A stretch of DNA of 64,000 nt from Caballeronia sp. dw_276 (GCF_018449635.1 NZ_JAAVUV010000012.1:1-64000); one strand, 5' to 3'; shown: positions 17,174-26,914, numbered from the stretch's first letter. The notes: generated from the letters alone by a model not told the origin. Program-made: numbers and translations.

Positions 17174-18547
17174 ATGGCATCAAACCAGGTTCACCCGTGC
17201 GACGAACGCTTGCCCGCCGCCCAGTTGCTCACATTGGGCATCCAGCATGTACTCGTTATGTACGCAGGCGCCGTCGCCGTGCCGCTGATTCTCGGCGCGG
17301 CGCTCAAGCTGCCGAAAGACCAGATCGCGTTCCTGATCAGCGCCGATCTGTTTTCGTGCGGTGTTGCGACGCTGATTCAAACGCTCGGCCTGTGGATCTT
17401 CGGCATCCGCTTGCCTGTCATCATGGGCTGCACGTTCGCCGCCGTCGGTCCGATGGTCGCCATCGGCACGAATCCCGGGCTCGGCATTCTGGATATATTC
17501 GGCGCGACGATCGCGGCGGGCGTCATCGGGATATTTCTCGCGCCGATGATCGGCAAGTTGCTGCGGTTTTTTCCGCCTGTCGTGGTCGGAACGGTGATCG
17601 CGGTCATCGGCTTGTCGCTGATGGGCGTGGGGATCAACTGGGCGGCCGGCGGTGTCGGCAATCCCGAGTATGGGAACCCGGTTTATCTGCTGCTTGCGCT
17701 CGTTGTGCTCGTGCTGATCCTGTTGATCAACAAGTTCGGGCGCGGGTTCATCGCGAATATTTCCGTGCTGCTGGGAATCGTGGCGGGCTTTGCGATCGCG
17801 ATGTCACTCGGACGCGTCGACCTGAACGGCGTGACGAGCGCGCCGTGGGTCGGTATCGTGCTGCCGTTTCACTTCGGCTTGCCGCACTTCGACCCGCTTT
17901 CCATTGCAACGATGGTCATCGTCATGTTCGTCACCTTCATTGAATCGACGGGCATGTTCCTCGCTGTCGGCGACATGGTCGAGCGTCCCGTCGATCAGGA
18001 CGCGCTGGTGCGCGGTCTGAGAGTCGATGGCCTCGGCACGTTGATTGGTGGCCTGTTCAACTCGTTTCCGCATACATCGTTTTCGCAGAACGTCGGGCTG
18101 ATCGGCGTGACGGGCGTGAAAAGCCGCTTTGTGTGCGCAACCGGCGGCGTGATTCTGGTGGCGCTTGGGCTCTTCCCGAAAATGGCGCAAGTGGTGGCGT
18201 CGGTGCCGCCGTTCGTGCTGGGCGGCGCAGGCATCGTGATGTTCGGGATGGTCGCGGCGAACGGGATCAAGGTGCTGTCGAAGGTCGACTTCGTGAAGAA
18301 CCACCACAACTTGTTTATCGTGGCGGTGAGTATTGGACTTGGACTCGTTCCGGTGGTCGCGCCGAAGTTCTTCTCTCAATTGCCGCACGCGCTCGAACCG
18401 ATTTTGCACAGCGGGATCTTGCTGGCGTCGGTGTCGGCGGTGCTGCTCAATATTGTGTTCAACGGCGTGAAGAAGGAACGGGATGCTACGTGCGCGATTC
18501 GGCGCGCCGGTCATGATTTCGATGGGACGGTGAAGGCGGATCGGTGA
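17174..18547 (+). CDS. Nucleobase:cation symporter-2 (NCS2) permease, probable xanthine/urate transporter
   Basis: The 457-residue inner-membrane protein has about 14 hydrophobic segments. TFIESTGMFLAVGDM and SQNVGLIGVTGVKSR are the NCS2 substrate-site signatures; the QNxGxxxxTG form points to purines rather than uracil. The ATG at 17174 (MASNQVHPCDERLP) is preceded by GGAGAG; the frame is open to 17084 but that would add a non-homologous lead. It takes up xanthine, urate or similar purines with protons. The gene stands alone on its strand. Confidence 0.88.
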   Translation: MASNQVHPCDERLPAAQLLTLGIQHVLVMYAGAVAVPLILGAALKLPKDQIAFLISADLFSCGVATLIQTLGLWIFGIRLPVIMGCTFAAVGPMVAIGTNPGLGILDIFGATIAAGVIGIFLAPMIGKLLRFFPPVVVGTVIAVIGLSLMGVGINWAAGGVGNPEYGNPVYLLLALVVLVLILLINKFGRGFIANISVLLGIVAGFAIAMSLGRVDLNGVTSAPWVGIVLPFHFGLPHFDPLSIATMVIVMFVTFIESTGMFLAVGDMVERPVDQDALVRGLRVDGLGTLIGGLFNSFPHTSFSQNVGLIGVTGVKSRFVCATGGVILVALGLFPKMAQVVASVPPFVLGGAGIVMFGMVAANGIKVLSKVDFVKNHHNLFIVAVSIGLGLVPVVAPKFFSQLPHALEPILHSGILLASVSAVLLNIVFNGVKKERDATCAIRRAGHDFDGTVKADR

Positions 18548-18564
18548 AAAGCGTTCAGCTCAGC

Positions 18565-18807
18565 TCAAAGATCCGCAATGTCAACGTCAACGGCTTGCTC
18601 GCCGATTCGCGTTCTGACGATACACGCCAGATCAATGTCATCGAGTCGTTCGCACACCGCATCCCATACATGCGCGGGGACCAGGTAGGCAATCGATTTA
18701 ACGCCGATTTTCAACGCGATTGGCCCAGCTGCGCGTTCGATCAGGCCCTCAGGATCTAACTGCAATTCATCCAGGGTCACCAGTCGATCAGCATAGAATT
18801 TATTCAT
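18565..18807 (-). CDS. Orphan StbD/Phd-YefM-type antitoxin-like protein
   Basis: The 80-residue product has the antitoxin layout: an N-terminal DNA-binding part (LVTLDELQLDPEGLIERAAG), the AYLVPAHVWDAVCERLDD core and a short IVRTR tail. It resembles the StbD/RelB branch of the Phd/YefM antitoxins, which usually precede a RelE/StbE toxin. The ATG at 18807 has GGAG upstream; the open frame reaches 18906 through the terminator and is not a credible start. Downstream, only 17 bp separate its stop from the convergent permease end, so no toxin gene follows. Either it is a relic or it acts on a toxin elsewhere. Confidence 0.72.
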   Translation of the reverse strand: MNKFYADRLVTLDELQLDPEGLIERAAGPIALKIGVKSIAYLVPAHVWDAVCERLDDIDLACIVRTRIGEQAVDVDIADL

Positions 18808-18835
18808 ATAGCTCCGTATCAACGAGTGCGCAGAC

Positions 18836-18867
18836 AAAAAAACCGCAGCCATGGCTGCGGTTTTTTT
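18836..18867. terminator. Bidirectional intrinsic terminator of the efflux operon
   Basis: The stretch is almost perfectly palindromic: CCGCAGCC and GGCTGCGG around ATG-type central bases, with a run of seven A on one side and seven T on the other. It ends the minus-strand RND operon and also shields the antitoxin gene from read-through. Confidence 0.9.
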
Positions 18868-18889
18868 CCAAACGATCCCACTATCCAAA

Positions 18890-20548
18890 CTATCCCGCCG
18901 ACCCAACCGCTTTCCCTTCAGCGTCGACCTGTGGTTTCGCCACCGGCATCAAATGCTGCACCGGCACCAGCTTCGCGAAACCCGTCGAAGGCCCGGTCGA
19001 TACCGAACCCACCGTCGCGCCTGAAGCCGCAGCAGCCGGAGCCGCCGTCGCCGGCGTACCGATATCCCGATAATCCGGGATCAGATCCGACGGACGCGGC
19101 TGATCGCCCGCATGCTCGATCCAGCCGCCACCCAGCTGACGATACAAATCCACGAGGTTGGTCGCCCGGTTCAGCCGCGCCGTGATCAGCAGTTGCTGCG
19201 CGGTGTACAAATCGTCCTGCGCCGTCAGCACCGAGAGATAGCTGTCCACGCCGTTGCGATAACGCAGGTCCGACAATTCCAGCCTGCGCGACTGCGACTT
19301 CGTGAACAATTCGAGCGCGGTGATCTGCTGATCGTAGGTCCCGCGTGCGGCCAGGCCATCTGCCACTTCGCGGAACGCGGTCTGAATCGCCTTCTCGTAA
19401 TTCGCGATTTCGATGCGCTTCTGGATCTGCGCCACGTCGAGATTGGCGATGTTCGCGCCGCCCTCGAAGATTGGAATCGAAATTTGCGGTGCAAACGACC
19501 ATGCAGCCGAACCCGGCTTGAACAATCCGCCAAGCGACGGCGACAACGTCCCGAAACTTCCCGTGAGAGAAATCTTCGGGAAAAACGCCGCGCGCGCCGC
19601 GCCGATGTTCGCATTCGCCGCCAGCAACGACTGCTCTGCCGATGCAATGTCCGGACGCCGCGTCAGCAGGTCGGACGGCAGGTCAGCAGGGATATCGGCG
19701 AGCAGGTTCTGGCTGTCGAGCGGCAAGCCAGGCGGCAGATCGGCGGGCAACGGCTCGCCGACCAGCAGCACCAGCGCGTTCTCGGCCTGCGCCCGCAGAC
19801 GCATTTGCGACTGCAGGTTGGCCGCGGCCTGTTGCTGAACGCCCTGAGCCTGACGCACGTCAAGCTCGGTACCCACGCCGTTATCGAACTGCAGCTTCGT
19901 GATCCGATACGACTCGTCCGCCGTCTTCAGCGTGTTGCGCGTGACGGTGAGCTGGTCGTCGTCGGAAAGCATGGTGAGGTACTGATCGGCGACTTGCGAG
20001 ACGAGCGAAATTTCCGCCGCCTTGCGCGTCTCGGCCAGCGCGAAATACTGCGCCAAAGCCTGATCCTTCAGGCTTTGAATCCGCCCGAAGAAGTCGATTT
20101 CCCACGATGCATTCGCACCAACCGAATACTGATTCGAGATGGTCTGGCCGAAGAACGACAGATCCTTTGGCGTGCGCTGCTTCGTTTGCGAGCCGACTGC
20201 ATCGAGCGTCGGGAACAAGCTCGCGCGCGTGATCTGGTACTGCGCACGTGCCGAAGCGACGTTGAGCATGGACACACGCAAATCGCGGTTGTTCTTCAAC
20301 GCGATTTCGACGATCCGCTGCAAGCGGGCATCGGCGAAGAAATCACGCCAGCCGATATCCACCGCCGGTTTCGTTTCGGCGCTGCGGCCGTTCGCGTCGC
20401 CCGATGTCGCGCTCGGCTGCTTGTCGTAGACGCCGCCTTGCGGGAACGTCTGATCGACCGGCGCCGCCGGGCGCACGTACTTCGGCGCCATGGTGCAGCC
20501 AGCCGCGAAAAACGCGACCGCTGCTGCTATCAAGGAGTGTTTTAGCAT
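18890..20548 (-). CDS. RND efflux outer-membrane lipoprotein (OprM/NodT family)
   Basis: The 552-residue outer-membrane channel of the tripartite pump has a lipoprotein signal with lipobox FAAGC (lipidated Cys about residue 19). Two outer-membrane efflux protein repeats with long coiled-coil helices follow. The start at 20548 leaves one base between it and the transporter stop, so translation is coupled. The C-terminus is extended by an Ala/Pro-rich stretch after GGGWIEHA. In the BpeAB-OprB system of Burkholderia this position is held by OprB, which is not the sugar porin of that name. Confidence 0.93.
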   Translation of the reverse strand: MLKHSLIAAAVAFFAAGCTMAPKYVRPAAPVDQTFPQGGVYDKQPSATSGDANGRSAETKPAVDIGWRDFFADARLQRIVEIALKNNRDLRVSMLNVASARAQYQITRASLFPTLDAVGSQTKQRTPKDLSFFGQTISNQYSVGANASWEIDFFGRIQSLKDQALAQYFALAETRKAAEISLVSQVADQYLTMLSDDDQLTVTRNTLKTADESYRITKLQFDNGVGTELDVRQAQGVQQQAAANLQSQMRLRAQAENALVLLVGEPLPADLPPGLPLDSQNLLADIPADLPSDLLTRRPDIASAEQSLLAANANIGAARAAFFPKISLTGSFGTLSPSLGGLFKPGSAAWSFAPQISIPIFEGGANIANLDVAQIQKRIEIANYEKAIQTAFREVADGLAARGTYDQQITALELFTKSQSRRLELSDLRYRNGVDSYLSVLTAQDDLYTAQQLLITARLNRATNLVDLYRQLGGGWIEHAGDQPRPSDLIPDYRDIGTPATAAPAAAASGATVGSVSTGPSTGFAKLVPVQHLMPVAKPQVDAEGKAVGSAG

Positions 20549-20549
20549 C

Positions 20550-23500
20550 TCAATTTCCTTCCTTGGCCGGAGCAGGCGTACCACCGTGGTCGTGATGCGG
20601 CGTGCCCTTGTCATGACTGATCTTGCTGATCACCACAAAGAACATCGGGATCATGAAAATCGCCAGGAAGGTCGCCGTCAACATCCCGCCGATCACGCCC
20701 GTACCAATGGCGTGCTGGCTCGCCGAACCCGCGCCGTTACTGATCGCGAGCGGCAACACGCCGAGAATGAACGCCAGCGACGTCATCAGAATCGGGCGCA
20801 ACCGCAGACGCGCCGCCTCCATGGCCGCTTCAACCGTCGTGCGTCCCTGCGAGCGCAAGTCACGGGCGAATTCCACAATCAGAATTGCGTTCTTCGCTGA
20901 CAAGCCCACCGTAGTCAACAAGCCGACCTGGAAGAACACGTCGTTTTCCAGTCCGCGCAAGGTAGCCGCGAGCAGTGCGCCCAAAATACCGAGCGGCACG
21001 ACCATGATCACCGAGAACGGAATCGACCAGCTTTCATACAGCGCCGCGAGACACAAGAACACAACGAGAATCGAGATGCCGTACAGAATCGGCGCCTGCG
21101 AACCCGACTGGCGTTCCTGCAGCGACAAGCCCGTCCATTCGTAACCAATACCCGCCGGCAACTTCGCCGCGATTGCTTCGATGGCGGCCATGGCCTGACC
21201 CGTCGACTTGCCCGGACCCGCCGCACCCTGGATTTCCACGGCCGAAATACCGTTGTAGCGTTCGAGCTTCGGCGAACCGTAGATCCACTTGCCCGAGCCG
21301 AACGCGCCGAACGGCACCATGCCACCCGAACTGTTGCGCACGTACCAGTCGTTCAGGTCTTCGGGGTTCATGCGGAATGGCGCATCGCCCTGGATGTAGA
21401 CCTTCTTGATCCGGTTATCAACGTCGAGGAAGTTGTTCACATACGACGAACCCCACGCAATCGAGAACATGTTGTCGATGTCCGCCGGCGACACACCCAG
21501 CGCGCTCGCCTTCTCACGATCGATGTTCACCTTGAACTGCGGCGTATCGTTCAAGCCGTTCGGACGAACCTGCGCGAGCGTCGGGTCCTTCGCGGCCATG
21601 CCGAGCAACATGTTGCGCGCCTGGATCAGCGCGTCGTGCCCGAGACCCGAGCGGTCCTGCAACTCGAAGTCGAAGCCCGAAGCCGTGCCGAGTTCCGGAA
21701 TCGACGGCGGATTGACCGGAATCACCATCGCGTCCTTGTACGTGGAGAAGTGCCCGAACATCCGGCCAACGAGCGCGCCCACCTTCTGGTCCGCGTGCTG
21801 GCGTTGCGCGTAGTCCTTCATTCGCACGAACACGAGACCCGAGTTCTGGCCGCGGCCGGCAAAGCTGAAGCCGTTCACGGTAAAGACGGCGTCGACGATA
21901 TCCTTCTGGTCCTTCAGCAGCCAGTCGGTGATATCGGCGAGAACCTTGGCCGTGCGTTCCTGCGTCGAGCCTGCCGGCGCTTGAACGATCACGAACATGG
22001 TGCCTTGGTCTTCGTCGGGCAGGAACGACTTCGGCAGCCGCACGAACAGGAAACCCACCGCAACGATCACCACCAGATAGATGATGAGCCAACGGCCCGA
22101 ACGCTTGATCACGTGCTCAACGCCACTGTGATACTTGTCCTGGCTCTTCGTGAACGTACGGTTGAACCAGCCGAAGAAACCCTTCTTCTCGACGTGATGG
22201 TCCTTGTCGATAGGCTTCAGGATCGTCGCGCACAACGCCGGCGTCAAAATCAACGCGGTGAGCACGGACAAGATCATGGCCGCAACAATGGTCAGCGAAA
22301 ACTGACGATAAATCGCGCCCACCGAGCCGCCCGAGAATGCCACCGGCACGAACACCGCCGACAGCACGAGTGCCACGCCGACCAGCGCGCCGGTGATCTG
22401 GTCCATGGCCTTCCGAGTCGCCTCCTTCGGCGATAACCCCTCCTCGGCCATGACCCGCTCGACGTTTTCCACCACCACGATTGCATCGTCCACCAGCAAG
22501 CCGATGGCGAGCACCAACCCGAACATGGACAGCGTGTTGATCGAGAATCCGACCAGTCCCATGACCGCGAACGTGCCCAGCAACACCACCGGCACGGCGA
22601 TCGTCGGGATCAGCGTGGCGCGCAGGTTCTGCAGGAACAGGTACATGACCAGGAACACGAGCACGATACCTTCGATCAGCGTCTTGACCACTTCTTCAAT
22701 GGACAGCTTCACGAACGGCGTGGTGTCGTACGGATACTTCACGACCAGGCCCGGCGGGAAATACTTCGACAGATCGTCGATCTTCGCGCGCACCAGCTTT
22801 GCCGTGTTCAGCGCGTTGGCGCCCGTGGCAAGCTGAATACCGAAGCCGGCGGTCGGCTGACCGTTGTACTTCGTATCGAAGTTGTAGTTTTCACCGCCCA
22901 GCTCGATGCGCGCCACATCCTTGATACGCACTTGCGAGCCATCAGGATTGACCTTCAGCAGGATGTTGCCGAACTGCTCGGGCGTTTGCAGCAGCGTGGC
23001 TTCCGTGATGGTTGCCTGCAGCATCTGCCCCGGAACCGCCGGCGTCCCGCCGAGCCCGCCGCCCGCGACCTGCACGTTCTGGTTCGACACGGCGTTCTTG
23101 ACGTCGATTGCCGTCAGCGAGAAGTTATTGAGCTTGGTCGCGTCCAGCCATATTCGCATTGCGAACTGCGAGCCGAACAGCGTGACCGTACCCACCCCGT
23201 CGATACGGCTGACCGGATCCTGGATCTTCGAGGCAACATAGTTCGCGAGGTCGTAACGGCCCATGCTGCCGTCGGTGGAGACGAACGCCATCACCACCAA
23301 GAAGCTGCTGCTCGACTTCGTCACCTTCGTGCCGAGCTGCTGCACGGCTTGAGGCAACAGCGGCGTAGCCAGCTGCAACTTGTTTTGCACCTGAACCTGA
23401 GCAATGTCAGGGTTGGTGCCGGCGGCGAACGTCAGCGTGATGGTGGCCGTGCCGGAGTCATCGCTGGTCGACGACAGGTACAGCAAGTGATCGAGGCCGC

Positions 23501-23708
23501 TCATCTGCTGCTCGATCACCTGCGTCACCGTATTTTCGACCGTCGTGGCCGAAGCACCCGGGTACGTGGCACTGATCTGAATGGCTGGCGGCGCGATCGT
23601 CGGGTACTGCGCGATCGGCAAGGTGAAGATCGAAGCGATCCCCGCCAGCATCAGAATAATCGCGATCACCCAGGCAAAAATCGGGCGATCGATAAAGAAC
23701 TTTGCCAT
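20550..23708 (-). CDS. bpeB: RND multidrug efflux transporter, inner-membrane subunit (AcrB/BpeB family)
   Basis: The 1052-residue proton-driven pump extrudes antibiotics, dyes and probably signal molecules. MAKFFIDRPIFAWVIAI is the typical N-terminus, and GLLVDDAIVVVENVERVM holds the TM4 proton-relay aspartates. There are 12 membrane segments and two large periplasmic domains. It starts 37 bp after the adaptor gene. Gene order (adaptor, pump, channel with divergent TetR) matches BpeAB-OprB. The specific symbol is by context and similarity, while the HAE1 family call is certain. Confidence 0.95.
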   Translation of the reverse strand: MAKFFIDRPIFAWVIAIILMLAGIASIFTLPIAQYPTIAPPAIQISATYPGASATTVENTVTQVIEQQMSGLDHLLYLSSTSDDSGTATITLTFAAGTNPDIAQVQVQNKLQLATPLLPQAVQQLGTKVTKSSSSFLVVMAFVSTDGSMGRYDLANYVASKIQDPVSRIDGVGTVTLFGSQFAMRIWLDATKLNNFSLTAIDVKNAVSNQNVQVAGGGLGGTPAVPGQMLQATITEATLLQTPEQFGNILLKVNPDGSQVRIKDVARIELGGENYNFDTKYNGQPTAGFGIQLATGANALNTAKLVRAKIDDLSKYFPPGLVVKYPYDTTPFVKLSIEEVVKTLIEGIVLVFLVMYLFLQNLRATLIPTIAVPVVLLGTFAVMGLVGFSINTLSMFGLVLAIGLLVDDAIVVVENVERVMAEEGLSPKEATRKAMDQITGALVGVALVLSAVFVPVAFSGGSVGAIYRQFSLTIVAAMILSVLTALILTPALCATILKPIDKDHHVEKKGFFGWFNRTFTKSQDKYHSGVEHVIKRSGRWLIIYLVVIVAVGFLFVRLPKSFLPDEDQGTMFVIVQAPAGSTQERTAKVLADITDWLLKDQKDIVDAVFTVNGFSFAGRGQNSGLVFVRMKDYAQRQHADQKVGALVGRMFGHFSTYKDAMVIPVNPPSIPELGTASGFDFELQDRSGLGHDALIQARNMLLGMAAKDPTLAQVRPNGLNDTPQFKVNIDREKASALGVSPADIDNMFSIAWGSSYVNNFLDVDNRIKKVYIQGDAPFRMNPEDLNDWYVRNSSGGMVPFGAFGSGKWIYGSPKLERYNGISAVEIQGAAGPGKSTGQAMAAIEAIAAKLPAGIGYEWTGLSLQERQSGSQAPILYGISILVVFLCLAALYESWSIPFSVIMVVPLGILGALLAATLRGLENDVFFQVGLLTTVGLSAKNAILIVEFARDLRSQGRTTVEAAMEAARLRLRPILMTSLAFILGVLPLAISNGAGSASQHAIGTGVIGGMLTATFLAIFMIPMFFVVISKISHDKGTPHHDHGGTPAPAKEGN

Positions 23709-23745
23709 GAAACAGGCTCCCTGTTATTCCGTCAAATGCGCCTGA

Positions 23746-25014
23746 TTACGCGCCTGATGCTGCGGAGGCGGCTGCCGCGGAAGCGGGCGCCGGAGCGCTC
23801 GAAGCCGTTGCGCCGCTGGCGCCGGCAGCCGGAGCCGAAGCTGCGGCGGCGCCGGAAGCACCTTGAGCACCCGGCGGCGGCAATTGCGCATCGACTGGCT
23901 TGACGGTCGAACCCGGCCGCGCCTTGTCCGTGCCCTGCACGACCACCCGGTCGCCCGCGTTCAGCCCGCTGTCGACCACCCAGCCCGAGCCATACGTGCC
24001 GGAAGTCACCAATTGGCGCAGCACCACCTTGTTGTCCGCGTCGACCACGAGCGCCGTCGGCTGGCCCTTCTGGTCATGCGTCACGCCGACTTGCGGCACG
24101 ACGAGCGCCTTGTTGTTCACGCCTTCGTCAATACGAGCGCGCACGAACATGCCCGGCAACAGCACACGATCCTTGTTGGGGAAAATCGCGCGCACGGTCA
24201 CGGAACCGGTGCCCTGGTCGACGCTCACGTCCGAGAACTGCAACTTGCCCTGTTCCGAGTACGTGCGGCCGTCTTCAAGGATCAGCGAGACCTTGGCGGC
24301 GTTCGGGCCACCCGTCTGCAGACGCCCTTCCTGAATGTCGCGGCGCAGCTTGAGGCCGTCCACGCTCGATTGCGTCAGGTCCACATAAACCGGATCCAGT
24401 TGCTGGACAGTCGAGAGCAGCGTGGCCGCGCTTGCCTGCACATACGCGCCCGGCGTGACCTGCGACAGGCCGATACGGCCCGTAATAGGCGATACGACGT
24501 CCGTGTAGCCCAGGTTGATCTGGGCCGTGTCGACGGCAGCCTTACCCGACGCCACGTCCGCAACCGCCTGCCCTTGCGTTGCCACCGCGTTGTCGTAGTC
24601 CTGCTTGCTGACTGCGTTCGCGGCCACGAGCACCTTGTAGCGCGCGGCGAGCGCATTTTGCGTCGCGACGTTGGCCTGGGCCTTCGCAAGCGTGGCCTTG
24701 GCCGTATTCAGTGCTGCGATGTACGGCGCCGGATCGATCTTGTAAAGGCGCTGACCTGCCTTCACATCTGCACCTTCGGTGAACTCGCGGCGCTGCACGA
24801 TGCCGTCGACCCGCGCGCGCACCTGGGCGACGAGATACGCGCTCGTGCGGCCCGGCAGTTCGCTGACGACGGAAACGATGGTCGGCTGGATGGTGACGAC
24901 GCCGACTTCAGGCGTCTGGGGCGGCGGTGGTGATTGTTTTTGTCCGCAGGCTGCAAGGATTAGGGCAGCCGTCGCGGCACTGATTAAGCGGAATGGAACC
25001 CGTTCGACGCGCAT
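23746..25014 (-). CDS. bpeA: RND efflux membrane fusion protein (AcrA/BpeA family)
   Basis: The 422-residue periplasmic adaptor is a lipoprotein with lipobox LAACG near residue 23. A biotinyl-lipoyl half motif (VRARVDGIVQRREFTEGADVKAGQRLYKIDP), an alpha-hairpin rich in Ala and a beta-barrel domain follow. The C-terminus is an Ala/Pro/Ser-rich tail of about 45 residues. The start at 25014 (MRVERVPF) has AGAGGT upstream. It links the pump to the outer-membrane channel and is the first gene of the operon. Confidence 0.94.
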   Translation of the reverse strand: MRVERVPFRLISAATAALILAACGQKQSPPPPQTPEVGVVTIQPTIVSVVSELPGRTSAYLVAQVRARVDGIVQRREFTEGADVKAGQRLYKIDPAPYIAALNTAKATLAKAQANVATQNALAARYKVLVAANAVSKQDYDNAVATQGQAVADVASGKAAVDTAQINLGYTDVVSPITGRIGLSQVTPGAYVQASAATLLSTVQQLDPVYVDLTQSSVDGLKLRRDIQEGRLQTGGPNAAKVSLILEDGRTYSEQGKLQFSDVSVDQGTGSVTVRAIFPNKDRVLLPGMFVRARIDEGVNNKALVVPQVGVTHDQKGQPTALVVDADNKVVLRQLVTSGTYGSGWVVDSGLNAGDRVVVQGTDKARPGSTVKPVDAQLPPPGAQGASGAAAASAPAAGASGATASSAPAPASAAAASAASGA

Positions 25015-25467
25015 GGAGCGACCTCTGTCAAAGACTGAGATTGAAATAAGTGCGCGGCCGCCTCTCCTGCCGGCGGGCCGCAACAAGCGTCTTTAGACGC
25101 AAACCAGTAGCCTGTGGGCGTAAAAACCAGTGCCCCGACCATCATTCGTGTTCCGCGCCGGGCGTCGTCTCTGTCGTGCGACTGCCGCTTGTGTGGGCCT
25201 GGGGTGGGCCTCGCGGACGGGCGGCGGCTGAAAGCTGTGTCGGATATTAACCGGTCAATGCGGCTTGGGCTATCGTTGGACGGATGGTATTGTATATACA
25301 TTCACGGACGAACGTAAAAGAGACGATCGTACGTGAACACGAGCAGCGCGAGAGGAATCGTCTCGGAGCATCGAAGGACGATAAACAAATGTGTGACGTC
25401 GCTGCAGGATAATGTAAGAAAGCGCCGTATTGTTGCGCTGAGCAGGCAAGCTGGAATTGACGAAATA
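25015..25467. other. Divergent regulatory region of the efflux operon
   Basis: The 453 bp between adaptor and TetR genes contain the operator-like site at 25293-25318 and must hold the divergent promoters. I saw no other coding potential. Confidence 0.5.
25293..25318. promoter_or_regulatory. Candidate AcrR/TtgR-type operator
   Basis: On the minus strand the site reads TTTACGTTC, then GTCCGTGAATGTATATA. ACATTC and GAACGT form an imperfect dyad. The GTGAATGTATA half closely resembles the ATGAATGTA core of AcrR and TtgR operators, and the site lies between the divergent efflux and tetR genes. Confidence 0.5.
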
Positions 25468-26109
25468 ATGGTCCGACGAACGAAGGAAGAGGCGGCGGAG
25501 ACGCGCAACGGCATTCTGGATGCAGCCGAGCGCGTGTTCTTCGAGAAGGGCGTGTCGCGCACGACGCTGGCCGATATTGCACTCGAAGCCGGCGTGACAC
25601 GCGGCGCCATTTATTGGCATTTTGCGAACAAAGGCGATCTTTTCACCGCCATGTTCGACCGCAGCCTGTTACCGCTCGACGAACTGGTGGAAGCCACGCT
25701 CGACACAAAAGAACCCGATCCCCTCGGACGGATGCGCGATATCTTCATCTGGTGCATGCGCAATATCGCGCTGGACGAACAGCGGCGCCGCGTATTCGAT
25801 ATCTTGTTCTTGAAATGCGAGTTCGTCGAAGACATGGGTCCGGTGCGCGAACGCCACCAGACGAATATGCGCGAAGGCAAGGAGAAGATTGAACGGGGAT
25901 TGTTGAATGCCGTCGACAAAGGCCAGTTACCGGCGCAACTCGACACCCACCATGCCACGACCATCCTGCATGCGCTGTTTACCGGGATTCTGTACGACTC
26001 GCTGATGTGGCCGGAGAGCATCGACCTGAAGAATGAATCGGAACGGCTGATCGACTCGTGTTTCGATGTAATGCGCTACAGCCCGTCAATGTTGCGTCCC
26101 GCCGCGTGA
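25468..26109 (+). CDS. TetR/AcrR-family repressor of the efflux operon
   Basis: The 213-residue protein has an N-terminal TetR HTH (TRNGILDAAERVFFEKGVSRTTLADIALEAGVTRGAIYWHFANKGDLF, about residues 12-55) and a TetR_C_2-type ligand domain like AcrR and TtgR. The ATG at 25468 (MVRRTKEEAAETR) matches family starts; the upstream open frame adds an unrelated lead. It is divergent from the pump genes and probably represses them and itself until a toxic ligand binds. Equivalent to BpeR by context. Confidence 0.92.
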   Translation: MVRRTKEEAAETRNGILDAAERVFFEKGVSRTTLADIALEAGVTRGAIYWHFANKGDLFTAMFDRSLLPLDELVEATLDTKEPDPLGRMRDIFIWCMRNIALDEQRRRVFDILFLKCEFVEDMGPVRERHQTNMREGKEKIERGLLNAVDKGQLPAQLDTHHATTILHALFTGILYDSLMWPESIDLKNESERLIDSCFDVMRYSPSMLRPAA

Positions 26110-26119
26110 ATCGCGTGCC

Positions 26120-26878
26120 TCATTGCAAGCCGTAGTGCTGCGCGAGAAACAGGAAGATTGCGACGCAGCCGAGCATTGCGGCCCAGGCCCACGCGGGCAA
26201 GCTGTGCGGATGATGCCGTGGCGTGTGCCCATGCAGCCGATGCCGCAATACGCCGCCAATGGCATCGGCCGCAGCCGCGCGCGACTTCTGCGCCGCGGCG
26301 CTCGCCGGCCGCGCAAATGCCGCTGACATGGTAATGGGTCTCAGGAACACATGCCGCCGCGAGACTGCGGCATTCGGCGCCTGCGACGCCGGATGACCAT
26401 GCTTTGCGCGCACCACTTCGCAGAATTCGGCGAAGAAATCATCGGCGACTTCGCGCAGAGCGTTTTCGATCTGACGCGGCGGCAAGCTTGCTAGCGGCCC
26501 GGTGAGCGTGGCCCAGACCGTATATTCGATCCACGTCGATTCGCAGTTCGCGTCCGGAATCATTGCCACCGCGATTTGTCCGCGCAACGATCCCACGCCT
26601 TCGCCGCGCGCCTTGAAGCTCAATGTCTGGGCGTCGACTTCGCCCTCGGGACCATCATGTCGCGGCACACGGCGCGCTTCGGCCACGTGCGCGCGGATCA
26701 CGTAACGTGACCGCAACGCGCCGAGCGGCACGGTCATCGCGAGCATGTATTCACCGCCGGCCAGCCGCAGAAGCGATTCGCAATTGTCGATGCTCGCTCG
26801 CACCAGCGCCAGATCGCCCAGCGCCTCGCGTACCAGAGCGGGGTCGAGCGGAATGCGTAAAGCATCGGCAACTTCCAT
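26120..26878 (-). CDS. CoxG-like SRPBCC protein with C-terminal membrane anchor
   Basis: The 252-residue protein has an SRPBCC/CoxG domain in the first 150 residues (NCESLLRLAGGEYMLAMTVPLG is typical). A variable Ala/His-rich linker follows, then one C-terminal membrane helix (WAWAAMLGCVAIFLFLA). CoxG proteins assist maturation of aerobic CO dehydrogenase-type molybdenum hydroxylases and other membrane complexes. No such hydroxylase genes are near, so the partner is unknown. The ATG at 26878 follows GGGGAGG. It lies 36 bp downstream of the DUF427 gene and is probably co-transcribed with it. Confidence 0.75.
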   Translation of the reverse strand: MEVADALRIPLDPALVREALGDLALVRASIDNCESLLRLAGGEYMLAMTVPLGALRSRYVIRAHVAEARRVPRHDGPEGEVDAQTLSFKARGEGVGSLRGQIAVAMIPDANCESTWIEYTVWATLTGPLASLPPRQIENALREVADDFFAEFCEVVRAKHGHPASQAPNAAVSRRHVFLRPITMSAAFARPASAAAQKSRAAAADAIGGVLRHRLHGHTPRHHPHSLPAWAWAAMLGCVAIFLFLAQHYGLQ

Positions 26879-26914
26879 CACGACCTCCCCTGATCCTATC
26901 CGGCGGTTCAGTAA

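Noticed and set aside
18520..18564. RelE/StbE-type toxin partner for the antitoxin
   Set aside because: Only 17 bp separate the antitoxin stop from the convergent permease stop, and no toxin-like frame lies upstream before the terminator.
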